From Microseira wollei NIES-4236 (GTDB lineage Bacteria; Cyanobacteriota; Cyanobacteriia; Cyanobacteriales; Aerosakkonemataceae), in contig NZ_BLAY01000103.1 in assembly GCF_020521235.1 (NCBI RefSeq), positions 1 through 35,881 of the forward strand: DNA of 35,881 nt, read 5' to 3'. The translations under genes and the position numbers were made by a program. This document shows positions 9,534 to 17,538 of the stretch, one piece after another. Below the pieces are notes generated by a model, which was not told the origin of the DNA, did not search any database, and saw only the letters and a program-made list of their open reading frames with translations. Positions within the stretch are counted from its first letter, which is position 1. Every line of letters starts with the position of its first letter.

Positions 9534-10640
9534 TTATTTTTTATTTTTCATACAAAAATAAATTAAATAGCAGCCATCGATTACATAATCTGGCTGGCTT
9601 TTCATTGCTTTTTCGATGCAAACGATGCCGATTTCATCATCTTTTTGTAACAATATTTGCCCGAATGCATAGTTAGCTGCTGCGTGACTAGGTTGAGTTT
9701 CCAGTATTTCTTTAAACAGCGGGAGAGCTACTTCCTGTCCCTTAAATTCTGCAGTCCAGCAAGCGCGGTTCCAGGCTTCTTCATTTGTTAGAGGTTGTTT
9801 TTGGGCTTTTTCTGGCAAAGATTGCAGCTTTTGAAGCGATTCTTGAACGTAAGCATATCGCTGCCGCCAAGGGGTGTCATTAGCTTGTTTCCAGTTATTG
9901 TTAAAGCACGCTGTCAATTCGTTTAAAACATCCCCTAATAATTGCTGCGCCGCGCTTGTTTTAACCGGCGGAGGTAGGGTGAGTTTCTGCTGGTTAGCTT
10001 GAGAATATCCTAATGCTGTCAGGCGATCGGATAAACAGGGATGGGTGTCGGCGTTATTGGTTTTTTCTGCTAGGGCTTGTTGTAACCATTTCGTAGCAAA
10101 TTCAGAATTCCCAGCCGTCTCCAAGGCAGTAAACATGCGGGTGTAAGTTGTGGCTGGAGGTTCGATTTGATGTTGGACTTGTTTCAAAACATCGGGCCAA
10201 AAAGAAGATTCTAAAAATCTGGCTTTGACTTCTACATTAATCAGCGCTTCGGCGGCATTTTTGGCCCCGGCTAATTCGGCGGCACAGCGATCGGCTTCGT
10301 ATTCGTCCATGGGCGCCAAAACAAACGAATAGGCATTAAAAAATGGCGCATACCAGTTAAAGAAACTATCAAAAATAAACGAAGATCCCCCCTGTTCGCG
10401 TTGTAGCCTTTCTAATATCTGATACCATGTGATTCCCAGGCGATAAATCCAGCCAGCAAAGCGACTGTGGTTGCCAGAAAGGTGTCCCAATTCGTGGGCG
10501 AGAACGGCGCGAAATTGACTTTGAGAAAGGGCTTGCATTAAAGGTAGCCCGATTAAGAGATAATTTTGTTGCCATCCAAATATACCTAAACGAGGTCTTT
10601 GGACAACCGCTGCATTGAATTCATCGAGTAGTAAAATATG
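9534..10640 (-). pseudogene. Middle part of the broken M48 metallopeptidase gene (catalytic domain and TPRs)
   Basis: This segment encodes the catalytic core of an M48 (Ste24/HtpX-like) zinc metallopeptidase: FNAAVVQRPRLGIFGW, YLLIGLPLMQAL, the zinc motif HELGH within VLAHELGHLSGNHS, and the distal Glu in DEYEADRCAAEL. A C-terminal TPR-like region follows. The frame appears to start at 10706, but residues before HILLLDEF come from the right end of an inserted element; genuine sequence resumes at 10640. The N-terminal membrane part lies at 11931-12302. Joining 12302-11931 to 10640 gives PRFH-HILLLDEFNA, the order expected for this family. The frame stops at 9534 in an A-rich run. With one A restored, the whole gene would be 631 codons. 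Function is probably lost. Confidence 0.85.
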
Positions 10641-10654
10641 GTAAACTACCCACA

Positions 10655-11799
10655 CTAAGCTGACGCTATAGTGTGGGCTTTTGGTAGCCCTCCAGTTATC
10701 TCGCAAGATAACCAGGAACCTCTAGGCTGGTTTACACTCAGCCCCAACAGAGCAATCATTTTTGAGCCGTTTTCGTCTGCATCTCCAATCCAGCCACAAA
10801 TCTTATTGCTACACTTAAATTTCTTCTCGGTTCTCACGCCGATATACAAACAACAATGGCAAGTTTGGCTTGTATAAGCCGGATTGACAGCTACTACTTC
10901 AATTCCTTCCCTCATTCCTTTATATTCGAGAAAAGTCCTTAACTGATAAAAAGCCCATGAATTTGACCGTCTTCTTTCAGTTTTGTTTCTAGGTTTAGAA
11001 TTAGTCCTTTGTCGAATCCCTGATAAGTTTTCAATAGCGATAAAGGATTGAGTTTCTTTAGCCTCAAGAATGATTGATTTGCTTATATTATGGTTTAGCC
11101 ATGCCTGGTATCCCCCCATCTGCCTCTGCGTCTAGTAGACCTTGTGCCTTGAGATGCCTTTTTTTGCAAAGAAGCCCGAACGCGACTATATTTGTCTCTA
11201 GTTTTTTGAATCTCCTTCCCTGACCAGGATTGACCAGTGCTGGTGAAAGCGATATCGCGCCTGCCAAAATCGACCCCTATCACATTATCAGTCTTGGTAG
11301 TTTTAGGGGTTTCCGACTTTAGCTGTATGTGGACGTACCAGAAACCGTCCTTGTGCAAGCAAACTTGAGCCGAAGTAGGATTTTGACCTGTTAGCTTTCC
11401 CCGATGGTAATTGCTGGCTCTTAAAGGGACAACCAGCCGTTTGCCCGTTGTAGAAATGCTAACAGTCCAGTCCAGCTCAATAAAACTAAAAGTTCTGGCA
11501 TCGCAATCAAAGCTCGTAGGCTTGAAGCTTTTAACTTTTCTATTTTTTTGTTTGGCTGTTAGGCGGTTAGCCCCAACTCTAGCGCCAGCTCTAACTACAT
11601 GATTGGCTGTTAACCCAAACTGGTCTTTAACATCTTTGTAGCAGACAGCTTGGATTGAGTTTCTATTAGTTAGGTTAAAGTTAACATTTTGATTAATCTA
11701 GTTACAAGCTGACGCAAAAGCCTTAGCTGTATCGGACAACAATTGTTGTTGTTCGTTACTAATTTGAAGCTTTACAACTAGCGTCAAGACTTGATTCAT
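10655..11799 (-). pseudogene. tnpB: Degenerate TnpB (RNA-guided nuclease family)
   Basis: The reading frame can be followed from the ATG at 11799 (MNQVLTLVVKLQIS) but is broken twice. An in-frame TAG replaces codon 34 (11698-11700), and there is a frameshift with a short deletion around 11095-11125. The catalytic RuvC pieces are still readable: VIGVDFGRRDIA (first Asp), SFIAIENLSG (Glu), a zinc ribbon with TCHCC and KCSNKICGW, and GDADENGSKMIA (last Asp). The fragments starting at 11358 (TTG) and 11119 are the longest intact pieces. Known TnpB proteins cut DNA with an RNA made from the element's right end; this copy cannot make a full protein. Confidence 0.85.
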
Positions 11800-11869
11800 T
11801 TCTTCACAAAACTCACCATAATGATTATAGCTCAATTAATGTGGTTGCGCTAGGCGCGTTTATTTATTG

Positions 11870-11923
11870 GTCGCAATTCCTCTCACCGCTAAACTTCGTT
11901 ATAGCGGTGAGAGGAATTGCGAC
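11870..11923. repeat. Left-end hairpin of the tnpB element
   Basis: A perfect inverted repeat with 22-bp arms beginning GTCGCAATTCCTCTCACC, separated by 10 nt. It lies 7 nt inside the reconstructed element end. IS200/IS605 elements are recognised through such subterminal hairpins. Confidence 0.85.
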
Positions 11924-11930
11924 ATTCTAG

Positions 11931-12302
11931 GTGAAATCGGGGAGCTTGCAGTTTAGCGGTGAGTTCGTCTACTAGGGCGAATAGACGGGGTGCTTGTTGG
12001 CGGGAGAGGGGTAAACCTGCGGGTGGGGGGAAATTTACCCAGAGCGATCGCACAACAATCAGCGCTGGAACCAGTGCCAGAATACCGAGCTTGATCATCG
12101 CACCACTGATTCTTTGACTATATATCACCAAAATTACAACTAAGGCAACAACCACTAACAAAACTGCCAAAACTAAGAAAATATAAGCGTAACCAAGCAC
12201 AGCCAAAAGGCCAACGCGCAGCTTATAAATCCCAGGTTGCTGACGGGCAAAATTCTCTAAACGCTGAACTAATCCATCAAACTGTTCTTGCCGCATTGCC
12301 AT
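11931..12302 (-). pseudogene. N-terminal part of the broken M48 metallopeptidase gene
   Basis: This 124-codon piece starts MAMRQEQFDGLVQRLENFA and contains two hydrophobic stretches (GLLAVLGYAYIFLVLAVLL... and LGILALVPALIVVRSL) expected to anchor the peptidase in the membrane. It ends at LQAPRFH, where the inserted element begins; the next 13 codons before a stop (to 11889) belong to the element. The continuation is at 10640 and below. The piece has a normal start and could still be translated as a short membrane peptide. On the other side of its start lies a decayed copy of the ndhH 5' region, suggesting an ancestral divergent M48/ndhH arrangement. Confidence 0.82.
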
Positions 12303-12327
12303 TGTTCTGCACCGCTATGAATAATTG

Positions 12328-12495
12328 CTCAAGACTAGCCAATCTTTAGCCAAAGATTTTGCTATGCCTATGACCGTCTGTCTTAATCTAACTGCTCACC
12401 CATAAGCCAATATAATCTAAAGATCGAAACAAAAATTAAAATTGCTGTTCTATAGCAAGAATTGAAAAACCCATGATACTCAACATGGGGCCGCA
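12328..12495 (+). pseudogene. Decayed duplicate of the ndhH promoter and first codons
   Basis: This stretch matches 20560-20737, the upstream region and first codons of the intact ndhH. The best blocks are about 30 bp (29 matching) starting AGCCAATCTTTAGCCAAAG, about 67 bp starting CATAAGCCAATATAATCT with about four differences, and 28 identical bases ending in ATGGGGCCGCA. Here the ndhH start codon is ATA instead of ATG and about 9 bp are missing after codon 5. The similarity ends after the GPH codons. It is therefore a non-functional partial copy in the same orientation as ndhH. Confidence 0.85.
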
Positions 12496-12570
12496 AGTAG
12501 TTACAAATCCCCTCTAAATGGTCATTGATTGTCTGAACAACTTTGCCGTAGAAAACTTCAGCGTGTGACC

Positions 12571-12787
12571 AAAAAGGGGGAAGGGGGAAGGGGAAAGGGG
12601 GATTTGGGAAAAGGGGATTTGGGGGATTTGGGAAAGCAAAAGTTTGTCCCTGTTTTCACCACAGACTCTTTTCTCCTCTGTTTCCCTTTGTCTTTCCTCT
12701 TGCCCTCTTTCCCCCATTATCCCCCAAATCCCCAAATCCCCCTTTCCCCAAATCCCCCAAATCCCCTTTTTCCTTTCCCCTTTTCCC
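12571..12787. repeat. G-rich/C-rich inverted repeat
   Basis: The left arm (12571-12636) is made of G4-G5 runs separated by GGATTT/AA spacers, and the right arm (about 12710-12787) is its approximate complement, with a pyrimidine-rich middle. The single strand could fold into a long hairpin or, on the G-rich strand, quadruplexes. Frames reading through it on both strands are low-complexity and not genes. Confidence 0.75.
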
Positions 12788-13082
12788 TGCCGAATGACAG
12801 CCATTTTTTGATTCGATTTAATCCCGAACGCATGATTTTATTGGTATCATAAATAACTCGATCGCACTATGTACGGAAGAGCCGATATCGGTGGCAAAAA
12901 TTGTCCTAACGTATTTGCGTAGTGCTATACACGAAAATATAAATAAAATATTAAATTCTATTTTACAGTCTGGTTCGACAGAAATCGCGCTTTTCCGACA
13001 AGATCGGCATTTTAACTTCCTGAAGAGTTCGCTAAGGAGCAGGTACTATAGCAAAAAACAAATTCTAAAGAATTTATAAAAT
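12788..13082. other. Leader region of the first carotenoid oxygenase gene
   Basis: About 300 bp, AT-rich towards the gene. A 62-codon plus frame (12891-13079) ends just before the oxygenase start; it has no recognisable features and I regard it as chance. The promoter of the oxygenase gene should be here. Confidence 0.35.
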
Positions 13083-15311
13083 ATGCTCCAGACCTCTTGC
13101 GGTCCGAATTTTCCAGCGGCAATCCTAACCGTCGATCGTCATGCTGTTAATAGCGAACCGATGTCAATCGAAGGACAACTTCCTGAAGATTTACAAGGTC
13201 ATATCTTCATCCTTGCTGCCGCAGGTTTCGTCAATTCTCAACCGCTAGCAGGCACCGATCGCGTTCTTCCCTCTGCTGATGGAACTCCCCTGATTAGCGG
13301 CGATGGCATGATATTTCGCCTCGATTTTCACAAGCGAGGCCAAACCGCCGAACCAGGTCGGGTTTTTATGAAAACCCGCATCGTTGGTACACCGTCATAT
13401 TGGGCGGACAAAGCCATTTTCCAGAAAGAAACCTACGCGGATTTAAAATTCTACTGTCTCGGCTGGGCAAGGATTTCCCAATGGGTGGGCATTCGCAACG
13501 TTGTCAATACGTCTTGGCTGTCGATGAAATTACCCGATGAAGCCAGCCATCGCCTATTCGTCACCTTCGATGCGGGTCGTGCTTATGAAATAGATCCGGA
13601 ATCCTTAGAGGTCGTCACGCCGCTGGGGTGGAACAAGGAATGGGTTCATCAAATACGTCTAAAATTGCCATTTCCTCTGATTATGAGTTCGGCGCACCCG
13701 TACTTCGATCCTCGCACCAACGAAGTATTTACGGTCAATTACACTAAGTCGCTGAAAACGATTATCCTTAGCTCATTCAAATACAAGATTTCGACGTTTA
13801 AAGAGTTTGTTAAAACTATTTTAGATGTCTTGCATTGGACGATCTCGCAACTCAAACGATTGATTAAATGGAAAGGTAAATTCTCATGGGTGGTTAAAAA
13901 ACTAATTCGTACTGCAATTTCAGCGTATCGCATTTTTAGACTGAGCTGTAGGAAACCATATTTAGGAAATCTAGTACAGCTGATTCGCTTAGGATGGCAA
14001 ATGCTGACGGAAGAGACAAAATTGCAGGATGTCACCTATGTAGTGCGTTGGGATGGCAAAGGATACTTAGAAAGGTGGAAGTTGGTGAATCCCGATGGAA
14101 CACCCGTCGTCATCCAGCAAACCCTACACCATATCGGTGTCACCAAAGACTACATCGTATTGATGGAAACGTCTCTGAAAATGAGTCTCAGCCAGCTGAT
14201 CCAGTTTAAAAACCAGAAGTTGGATAAACTGATCCGAGAATACTTAGCCTGCCCGCAATCGCCCGACAGTAACATTTACATCATCCCTCGCGATCGCTTG
14301 GTAGAAGGTCAGCGTCCGGCAACTGGCGATGCAACAGATACAGAAGTCTTAGTCCAAAAACTCACCATCCCGCGAGAAGGATTTCACTTCCACGTCAACT
14401 ACGACAATCCCGATGACAGAATTACCCTACACGCCATCCATGCCTGTGGGTGGGATGTGGGAGAATGGTTGCGTCCCACTGATACCCCACTTACGGATAA
14501 CCCATGTCCCCCGATCGGAATGTTAATCAATGGCATGGACATCAATCAAATGGGGCGCTACGAGATTTGTGGCAAAACGGGTCAACTCACAGCCGAACCA
14601 AGATTGACTTATTGTTTGGACTACACTTGGGCGATCGGACTCTACGCCTACAGCAACGTTAAATCTGGTGATACTTGGCTGCCGCCGGGAAAGTTTGAAA
14701 ATATCTATTTAAACTCCTACGGCGCGTGGCAGGATCTAATGCCCGAGTTCATCGATAAGCTGTATGCCGATTATCCATATCGAGAGATTCCTGTGGAGAA
14801 AGTGCGGCAAATGACGGCTACAGGGATTCCCTCCAGTTTGTGCCGCTTGGATGTGCAGCAGATGGAAATTGTGGACGGATATCAGTTTCCAGCTGGCTAT
14901 TTTGCCAATTCCCCTCAATTCGTCCCCCGCGCTAACGGAACGGGTGGATCGACTGACGGTTATCTTACCTGCACCGTTAACTACAATCCCGACTATAATC
15001 CCGACAACGACTGCCTCGATGGGTGCGATCGCTTGAAGGCTGGCAAGAGTGAAATTTGGATTTTTGATGCTAGCAATTTGCAGGGCGGGCCATTATGCAA
15101 ATTGAGCCATCCCCATCTCAGTTTTGCGTTTACCACCCATACCACTTGGTTGACAGAAATAGCCCCCAGACAAGAGGGTTTATACTGCATTTCTATCAAA
15201 CAAGACCATGAGGAAATTGTGAACAAATTAGCCCTCGGATTTCCCAAATTGCAAAATAAAATCAAGGCATTTTTCGCTCGGGAAGTATACTCGCGCTTTC
15301 CGCAATGTTGA
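13083..15311 (+). CDS. Carotenoid cleavage oxygenase family protein with a basic insertion
   Basis: A 742-residue member of the RPE65/carotenoid oxygenase family: non-haem Fe(II) beta-propeller enzymes that cleave conjugated double bases in the polyene chain of carotenoids or stilbene-like substrates. The N-terminal motif is PEDLQGHIFILAAAG. Four candidate iron-binding histidines lie in SAHPYFD, LHHIGVTKDY, GFHFHVNYD and FTTHTTWL. Against the paralogue at 15439-18853 it has about 81 extra residues (about 224-316) between VNYTKS and YVVRWDG. The extra stretch is rich in Lys/Arg and hydrophobics (FKEFVKTIL, LKRLIKWKGKFSWVVKKLI) and looks like cationic amphipathic helices, possibly for membrane docking. 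The substrate cannot be told from sequence. The broken paralogue follows 127 bp later. Confidence 0.88.
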   Translation: MLQTSCGPNFPAAILTVDRHAVNSEPMSIEGQLPEDLQGHIFILAAAGFVNSQPLAGTDRVLPSADGTPLISGDGMIFRLDFHKRGQTAEPGRVFMKTRIVGTPSYWADKAIFQKETYADLKFYCLGWARISQWVGIRNVVNTSWLSMKLPDEASHRLFVTFDAGRAYEIDPESLEVVTPLGWNKEWVHQIRLKLPFPLIMSSAHPYFDPRTNEVFTVNYTKSLKTIILSSFKYKISTFKEFVKTILDVLHWTISQLKRLIKWKGKFSWVVKKLIRTAISAYRIFRLSCRKPYLGNLVQLIRLGWQMLTEETKLQDVTYVVRWDGKGYLERWKLVNPDGTPVVIQQTLHHIGVTKDYIVLMETSLKMSLSQLIQFKNQKLDKLIREYLACPQSPDSNIYIIPRDRLVEGQRPATGDATDTEVLVQKLTIPREGFHFHVNYDNPDDRITLHAIHACGWDVGEWLRPTDTPLTDNPCPPIGMLINGMDINQMGRYEICGKTGQLTAEPRLTYCLDYTWAIGLYAYSNVKSGDTWLPPGKFENIYLNSYGAWQDLMPEFIDKLYADYPYREIPVEKVRQMTATGIPSSLCRLDVQQMEIVDGYQFPAGYFANSPQFVPRANGTGGSTDGYLTCTVNYNPDYNPDNDCLDGCDRLKAGKSEIWIFDASNLQGGPLCKLSHPHLSFAFTTHTTWLTEIAPRQEGLYCISIKQDHEEIVNKLALGFPKLQNKIKAFFAREVYSRFPQC

Positions 15312-15438
15312 TCGTCTAAGTTGTCTAAATTGAATTTTTTTTTATTCCGGCAATTCCTTGTTCTAAGCTGTGACTGTACCAGCGTGAAGCGCTATGCAAT
15401 TGGCAAGGTTATTAACCGTTACACGATCGAATTCACCT

Positions 15439-16034
15439 ATGACTCAACCCCCACACGAAACCACCGCAACAAATTGTGCCCCACCCGTTCCCCAGTCCGT
15501 AATGACCGCCAGCCGAAACGAACTTTCCGATGTGCAACTCGATTGCATTTGGGGTGAAGTTCCCCAGGATTTGCACGGTCACATCTTTATTGCTACACCT
15601 GTCGGATCGATCGAATCGGGCGGTATTCCTTACGCCGATGGTACGCCGACGCTCAATGGTGATGGAGCCGTTTACCGCTTGGATTTCGACCAACCTGGTC
15701 GGGTACGAGTGACGAGCAGTATTCTCAAGCCGCCGTGCTACTGGGCCGATTTCGCCACCCAAACCGAGCCAGCATATCGAAAGTACCGCTTCGGCAATCA
15801 CGGTTTGGGGCGGTCATCCATGTATTTGGGATTGCGGAACGAGTTGAATACAGCTGTTTTGCCGATCCGATTTACGGGTGACACTCTCGATCGCTTGTTA
15901 GTGTGTTGGGATGGGGGTCGTCCTTACGAAATTGACCTAGAAACGCTGGAGGTGGCAACCGCTGTTGGTTGGAATGCTGAGTGGGAACCGCAAGCCAAGA
16001 CCCCGCTCAATTTTGTCTTCAATCCGGTAATGAC
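15439..16034 (+). pseudogene. N-terminal part of an interrupted carotenoid oxygenase gene
   Basis: A carotenoid oxygenase paralogue whose frame may begin at 15439 (MTQPPHETTATN) or at the in-frame ATG at 15394. It has PQDLHGHIFIATPVG, YADGTPTLNGDGAVYRLDF and WDGGRPYEIDLETLEV, aligned with the intact upstream copy. The frame runs into a mobile element after FNPVMT and stops two codons later at 16038. Removing 16035-17538 joins 596 nt to 1315 nt, exactly 637 codons including the stop, and restores VMTTAHPAFD, matching IMSSAHPYFD of the paralogue. Both halves lack other lesions, so the insertion looks recent or reversible. Confidence 0.88.
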
Positions 16035-16099
16035 CTAAAATTTTTCGGGAGTGTGCAAGCCCCCGCGATTTATCCGGGGGATAGCACGACGCGGCGGTT

Positions 16100-16252
16100 T
16101 TAACCGCCTTCTTTTTTGGGTGAAGGTTCGGGAAGTTTGGCTATTAAACTGCGAATTAACTCGGATTTGGTCATTCCTCGCCTAGCAGCCTCTTCAGACA
16201 CTTGACGCATTTCATATTCAGTAATCTTGGCCTCAATCCTAAAATTTTTCAT
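16100..16252 (-). CDS. Small ribbon-helix-helix (CopG/Arc-type) protein within the element, 50 aa
   Basis: A 50-codon frame on the minus strand. The N-terminus MKNFRIEAKIT fits the DNA-contacting beta strand of a ribbon-helix-helix fold, followed by helix 1 (EYEMRQVSEEAARRG), the conserved turn MTKSEL, helix 2 (IRSLIAKL) and a short Pro/Lys tail. Proteins of this fold bind short palindromes as dimers and usually repress nearby genes. It lies inside the mobile element, diverging from tnpB across 62 bp that carry a small palindrome (16278-16288). The likely role, by inference, is control of tnpB and of itself. The stop codon is in a GC-rich stem (16093-16108). Confidence 0.72.
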   Translation of the reverse strand: MKNFRIEAKITEYEMRQVSEEAARRGMTKSELIRSLIAKLPEPSPKKEGG

Positions 16253-16277
16253 AAATTATCCGGTCAAACGTCTTACC

Positions 16278-16308
16278 TTCTAGTAGAATGAAAATATAGC
16301 AATGGAGG
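16278..16308 (+). promoter_or_regulatory. Possible tnpB promoter/RHH operator and strong SD
   Basis: TTCTA-G-TAGAA (16278-16288) is a palindrome of the size bound by ribbon-helix-helix dimers, and it overlaps a TAGAAT -10-like hexamer (16284-16289). A clear GGAGG (16304-16308) precedes the tnpB ATG at 16315. The operator role is inferred. Confidence 0.35.
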
Positions 16309-16314
16309 TCGGAC

Positions 16315-17523
16315 ATGCTAGTTCTGGAGTACAAGGTCAAAGCTAAGCCAAGTCAATATCAAGCTATAGAAGAAGCTATCCGAACGGTTCAGTTTGTCAG
16401 GAATAAATGCTTACGACACTGGATGGATGCTCCCAAAGAAGCTAAAGTTAACTACGCCAAACTTTGCAATCACGTAACAGAATTACGCAATACTTACCCA
16501 TTTGTTAAAGACTTAAATGTCCATGCGGGACAAGCATCTGCCGAGCGCGCATGGCTTGCCATCTCTCGGTTTTACGATAACTGTAAAGCCAAGAAACCGG
16601 GCAAAAAAGGATATCCCAAATTCCAAAAAGACAATCGTTCTGTCGAGTACAAAACATCGGGTTGGAAGTTGCACCCTACCCTACGTCGCATCACTTTTAG
16701 CGACAAGAAAGGGATTGGTGAAGTTAAGTTGCTGGGTAAGTGGGACATCCATACCTACCCGATTGAATCCATTAAAAGGGTGAGATTAGTACGTCGATCC
16801 GACGGTTATTACTGTCAGTTTGCTATCAAGGTTGAGCGCCAAGAAACCTTACCTGCAACGGGTAACGCCATCGGAATAGATGTAGGTTTGGAGAGTTTTT
16901 ACACCGATTCCAACGGACACCAAGAACCCAATCCCAGATTCTTAGTTAAGGCAGAAAAATCTATTAAGCACGCCCAACGGCGCATCTACAAAAAGGAGAA
17001 AGGTAAAAACAATCGTAGAAAGGCAAGACGCCGATATTCCAAAAAACACCTAAAAGTAAGTAGGCAACGCATCGAACACGCTCTTGTACTAGCGCGTCGC
17101 GTCACGATGTCTAACGACTTAATCGCCTATGAAGATTTAAGTGTCCGCAACATGGTCAAAAACCACTGTTTAGCTTTTTCAATTAACGATGCCAGTTGGT
17201 ATTTATTTAGGCAGTGGATTGAGTACTTTGCGTCTGTTTTTGGGCGTACTGCCGTCGCTGTTTCCCCACGATATACGAGTCAAAAATGTAGCAATTGTGG
17301 GGTAAAAGTTAAGAAGTCTCTATCAACTCGTACCCATGTTTGTAGTTGTGGATACGTAGCGCACAGAGATGAAAATGCAGCGATAAATATTTTAAATCTT
17401 GCGTTGCAAGCTAGGGGAGGGCATCCCCGAAGTAACGCTAAGGGAGTTGAAACCGCTACGCTACTTGGCGAGAGTCTGGTAGAGCAAGTTTCGATGATGA
17501 ACTTAGAATCCCCGTATCTTTAG
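16315..17523 (+). CDS. tnpB: TnpB, RNA-guided nuclease of an IS200/IS605-type element
   Basis: An intact 402-residue TnpB. The N-terminal part (LEYKVKAKPSQYQAIEEAI, KCLRHWMD) is the usual wedge/helical region. The RuvC catalytic residues are all present: GIDVGLESF (Asp), LIAYEDLSV (Glu) and HRDENAAINIL (Asp). The zinc ribbon lies between the last two as CSNCG and CSCG. Family members bind an RNA derived from the element's right end and cut DNA at a site flanked by a short motif that matches the left target, helping the element persist. The start at 16315 is supported by a GGAGG 6 nt upstream. The C-terminus (NLESPYL) and stop codon run through the right-end hairpin. Length is typical (370-420). 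Confidence 0.95.
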   Translation: MLVLEYKVKAKPSQYQAIEEAIRTVQFVRNKCLRHWMDAPKEAKVNYAKLCNHVTELRNTYPFVKDLNVHAGQASAERAWLAISRFYDNCKAKKPGKKGYPKFQKDNRSVEYKTSGWKLHPTLRRITFSDKKGIGEVKLLGKWDIHTYPIESIKRVRLVRRSDGYYCQFAIKVERQETLPATGNAIGIDVGLESFYTDSNGHQEPNPRFLVKAEKSIKHAQRRIYKKEKGKNNRRKARRRYSKKHLKVSRQRIEHALVLARRVTMSNDLIAYEDLSVRNMVKNHCLAFSINDASWYLFRQWIEYFASVFGRTAVAVSPRYTSQKCSNCGVKVKKSLSTRTHVCSCGYVAHRDENAAINILNLALQARGGHPRSNAKGVETATLLGESLVEQVSMMNLESPYL

Positions 17524-17538
17524 AGCGGGGAGTGTCAA
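17400..17538 (+). ncRNA. Predicted right-end guide RNA (omega/reRNA) region of the tnpB element
   Basis: By analogy with characterised TnpB systems, the scaffold RNA should overlap the 3' end of tnpB and end at the element border, with the guide taken from the next host bases (starting TACAGCACACCC at 17539). The region has the right-end stem at 17510-17530. The 5' boundary is a guess. Confidence 0.4.

Larger units (their letters stand above)
10641..11930 (-). mobile_element. tnpB-only IS200/IS605-type element, degenerate, inserted in the M48 gene
   Basis: The element is 1290 bp by reconstruction of the interrupted gene. Its left end (high coordinates) has a perfect 22-bp stem with a 10-nt loop at 11870-11923. 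Its right end has a 9-bp stem, CCCACACTA paired with TAGTGTGGG, at about 10648-10676. There is no target duplication and no tnpA, as expected of the IS1341-type members of this superfamily. On the minus strand the left joint reads TTTCAC/CTAGAATG and the right joint GTTTAC/CATATT. An AC shared by both joints leaves a 2-nt ambiguity. Confidence 0.85.
16035..17538 (+). mobile_element. IS200/IS605-type element with intact tnpB and a divergent RHH gene
   Basis: A 1504-bp element inserted into a carotenoid oxygenase gene, with no tnpA and no target duplication. The left joint is AATGAC/CTAAAATT. The right end terminates in GTGTCAA, followed by TACAGCAC of the host gene; the TCAA terminus resembles known members of the superfamily. 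Subterminal stems: CCCCCG/CGGGGG at 16060-16080 (left) and CCCCG/CGGGG at 17510-17530 (right, overlapping the tnpB stop). It encodes TnpB (16315-17523) and, divergently, a 50-residue ribbon-helix-helix protein (16100-16252). The ends are placed from frame restoration and could be shifted by 2 nt. Confidence 0.85.

Noticed and set aside
12514-12852. Overlapping frames on both strands across the G-rich repeat
   Set aside because: They encode low-complexity GKG/PNP-type strings produced by the inverted repeat, with no start signal or domain.
12891-13079. 62-codon plus frame just before the carotenoid oxygenase
   Set aside because: No recognisable motif, and the composition fits AT-rich leader DNA; its closeness to the oxygenase start is weak evidence.
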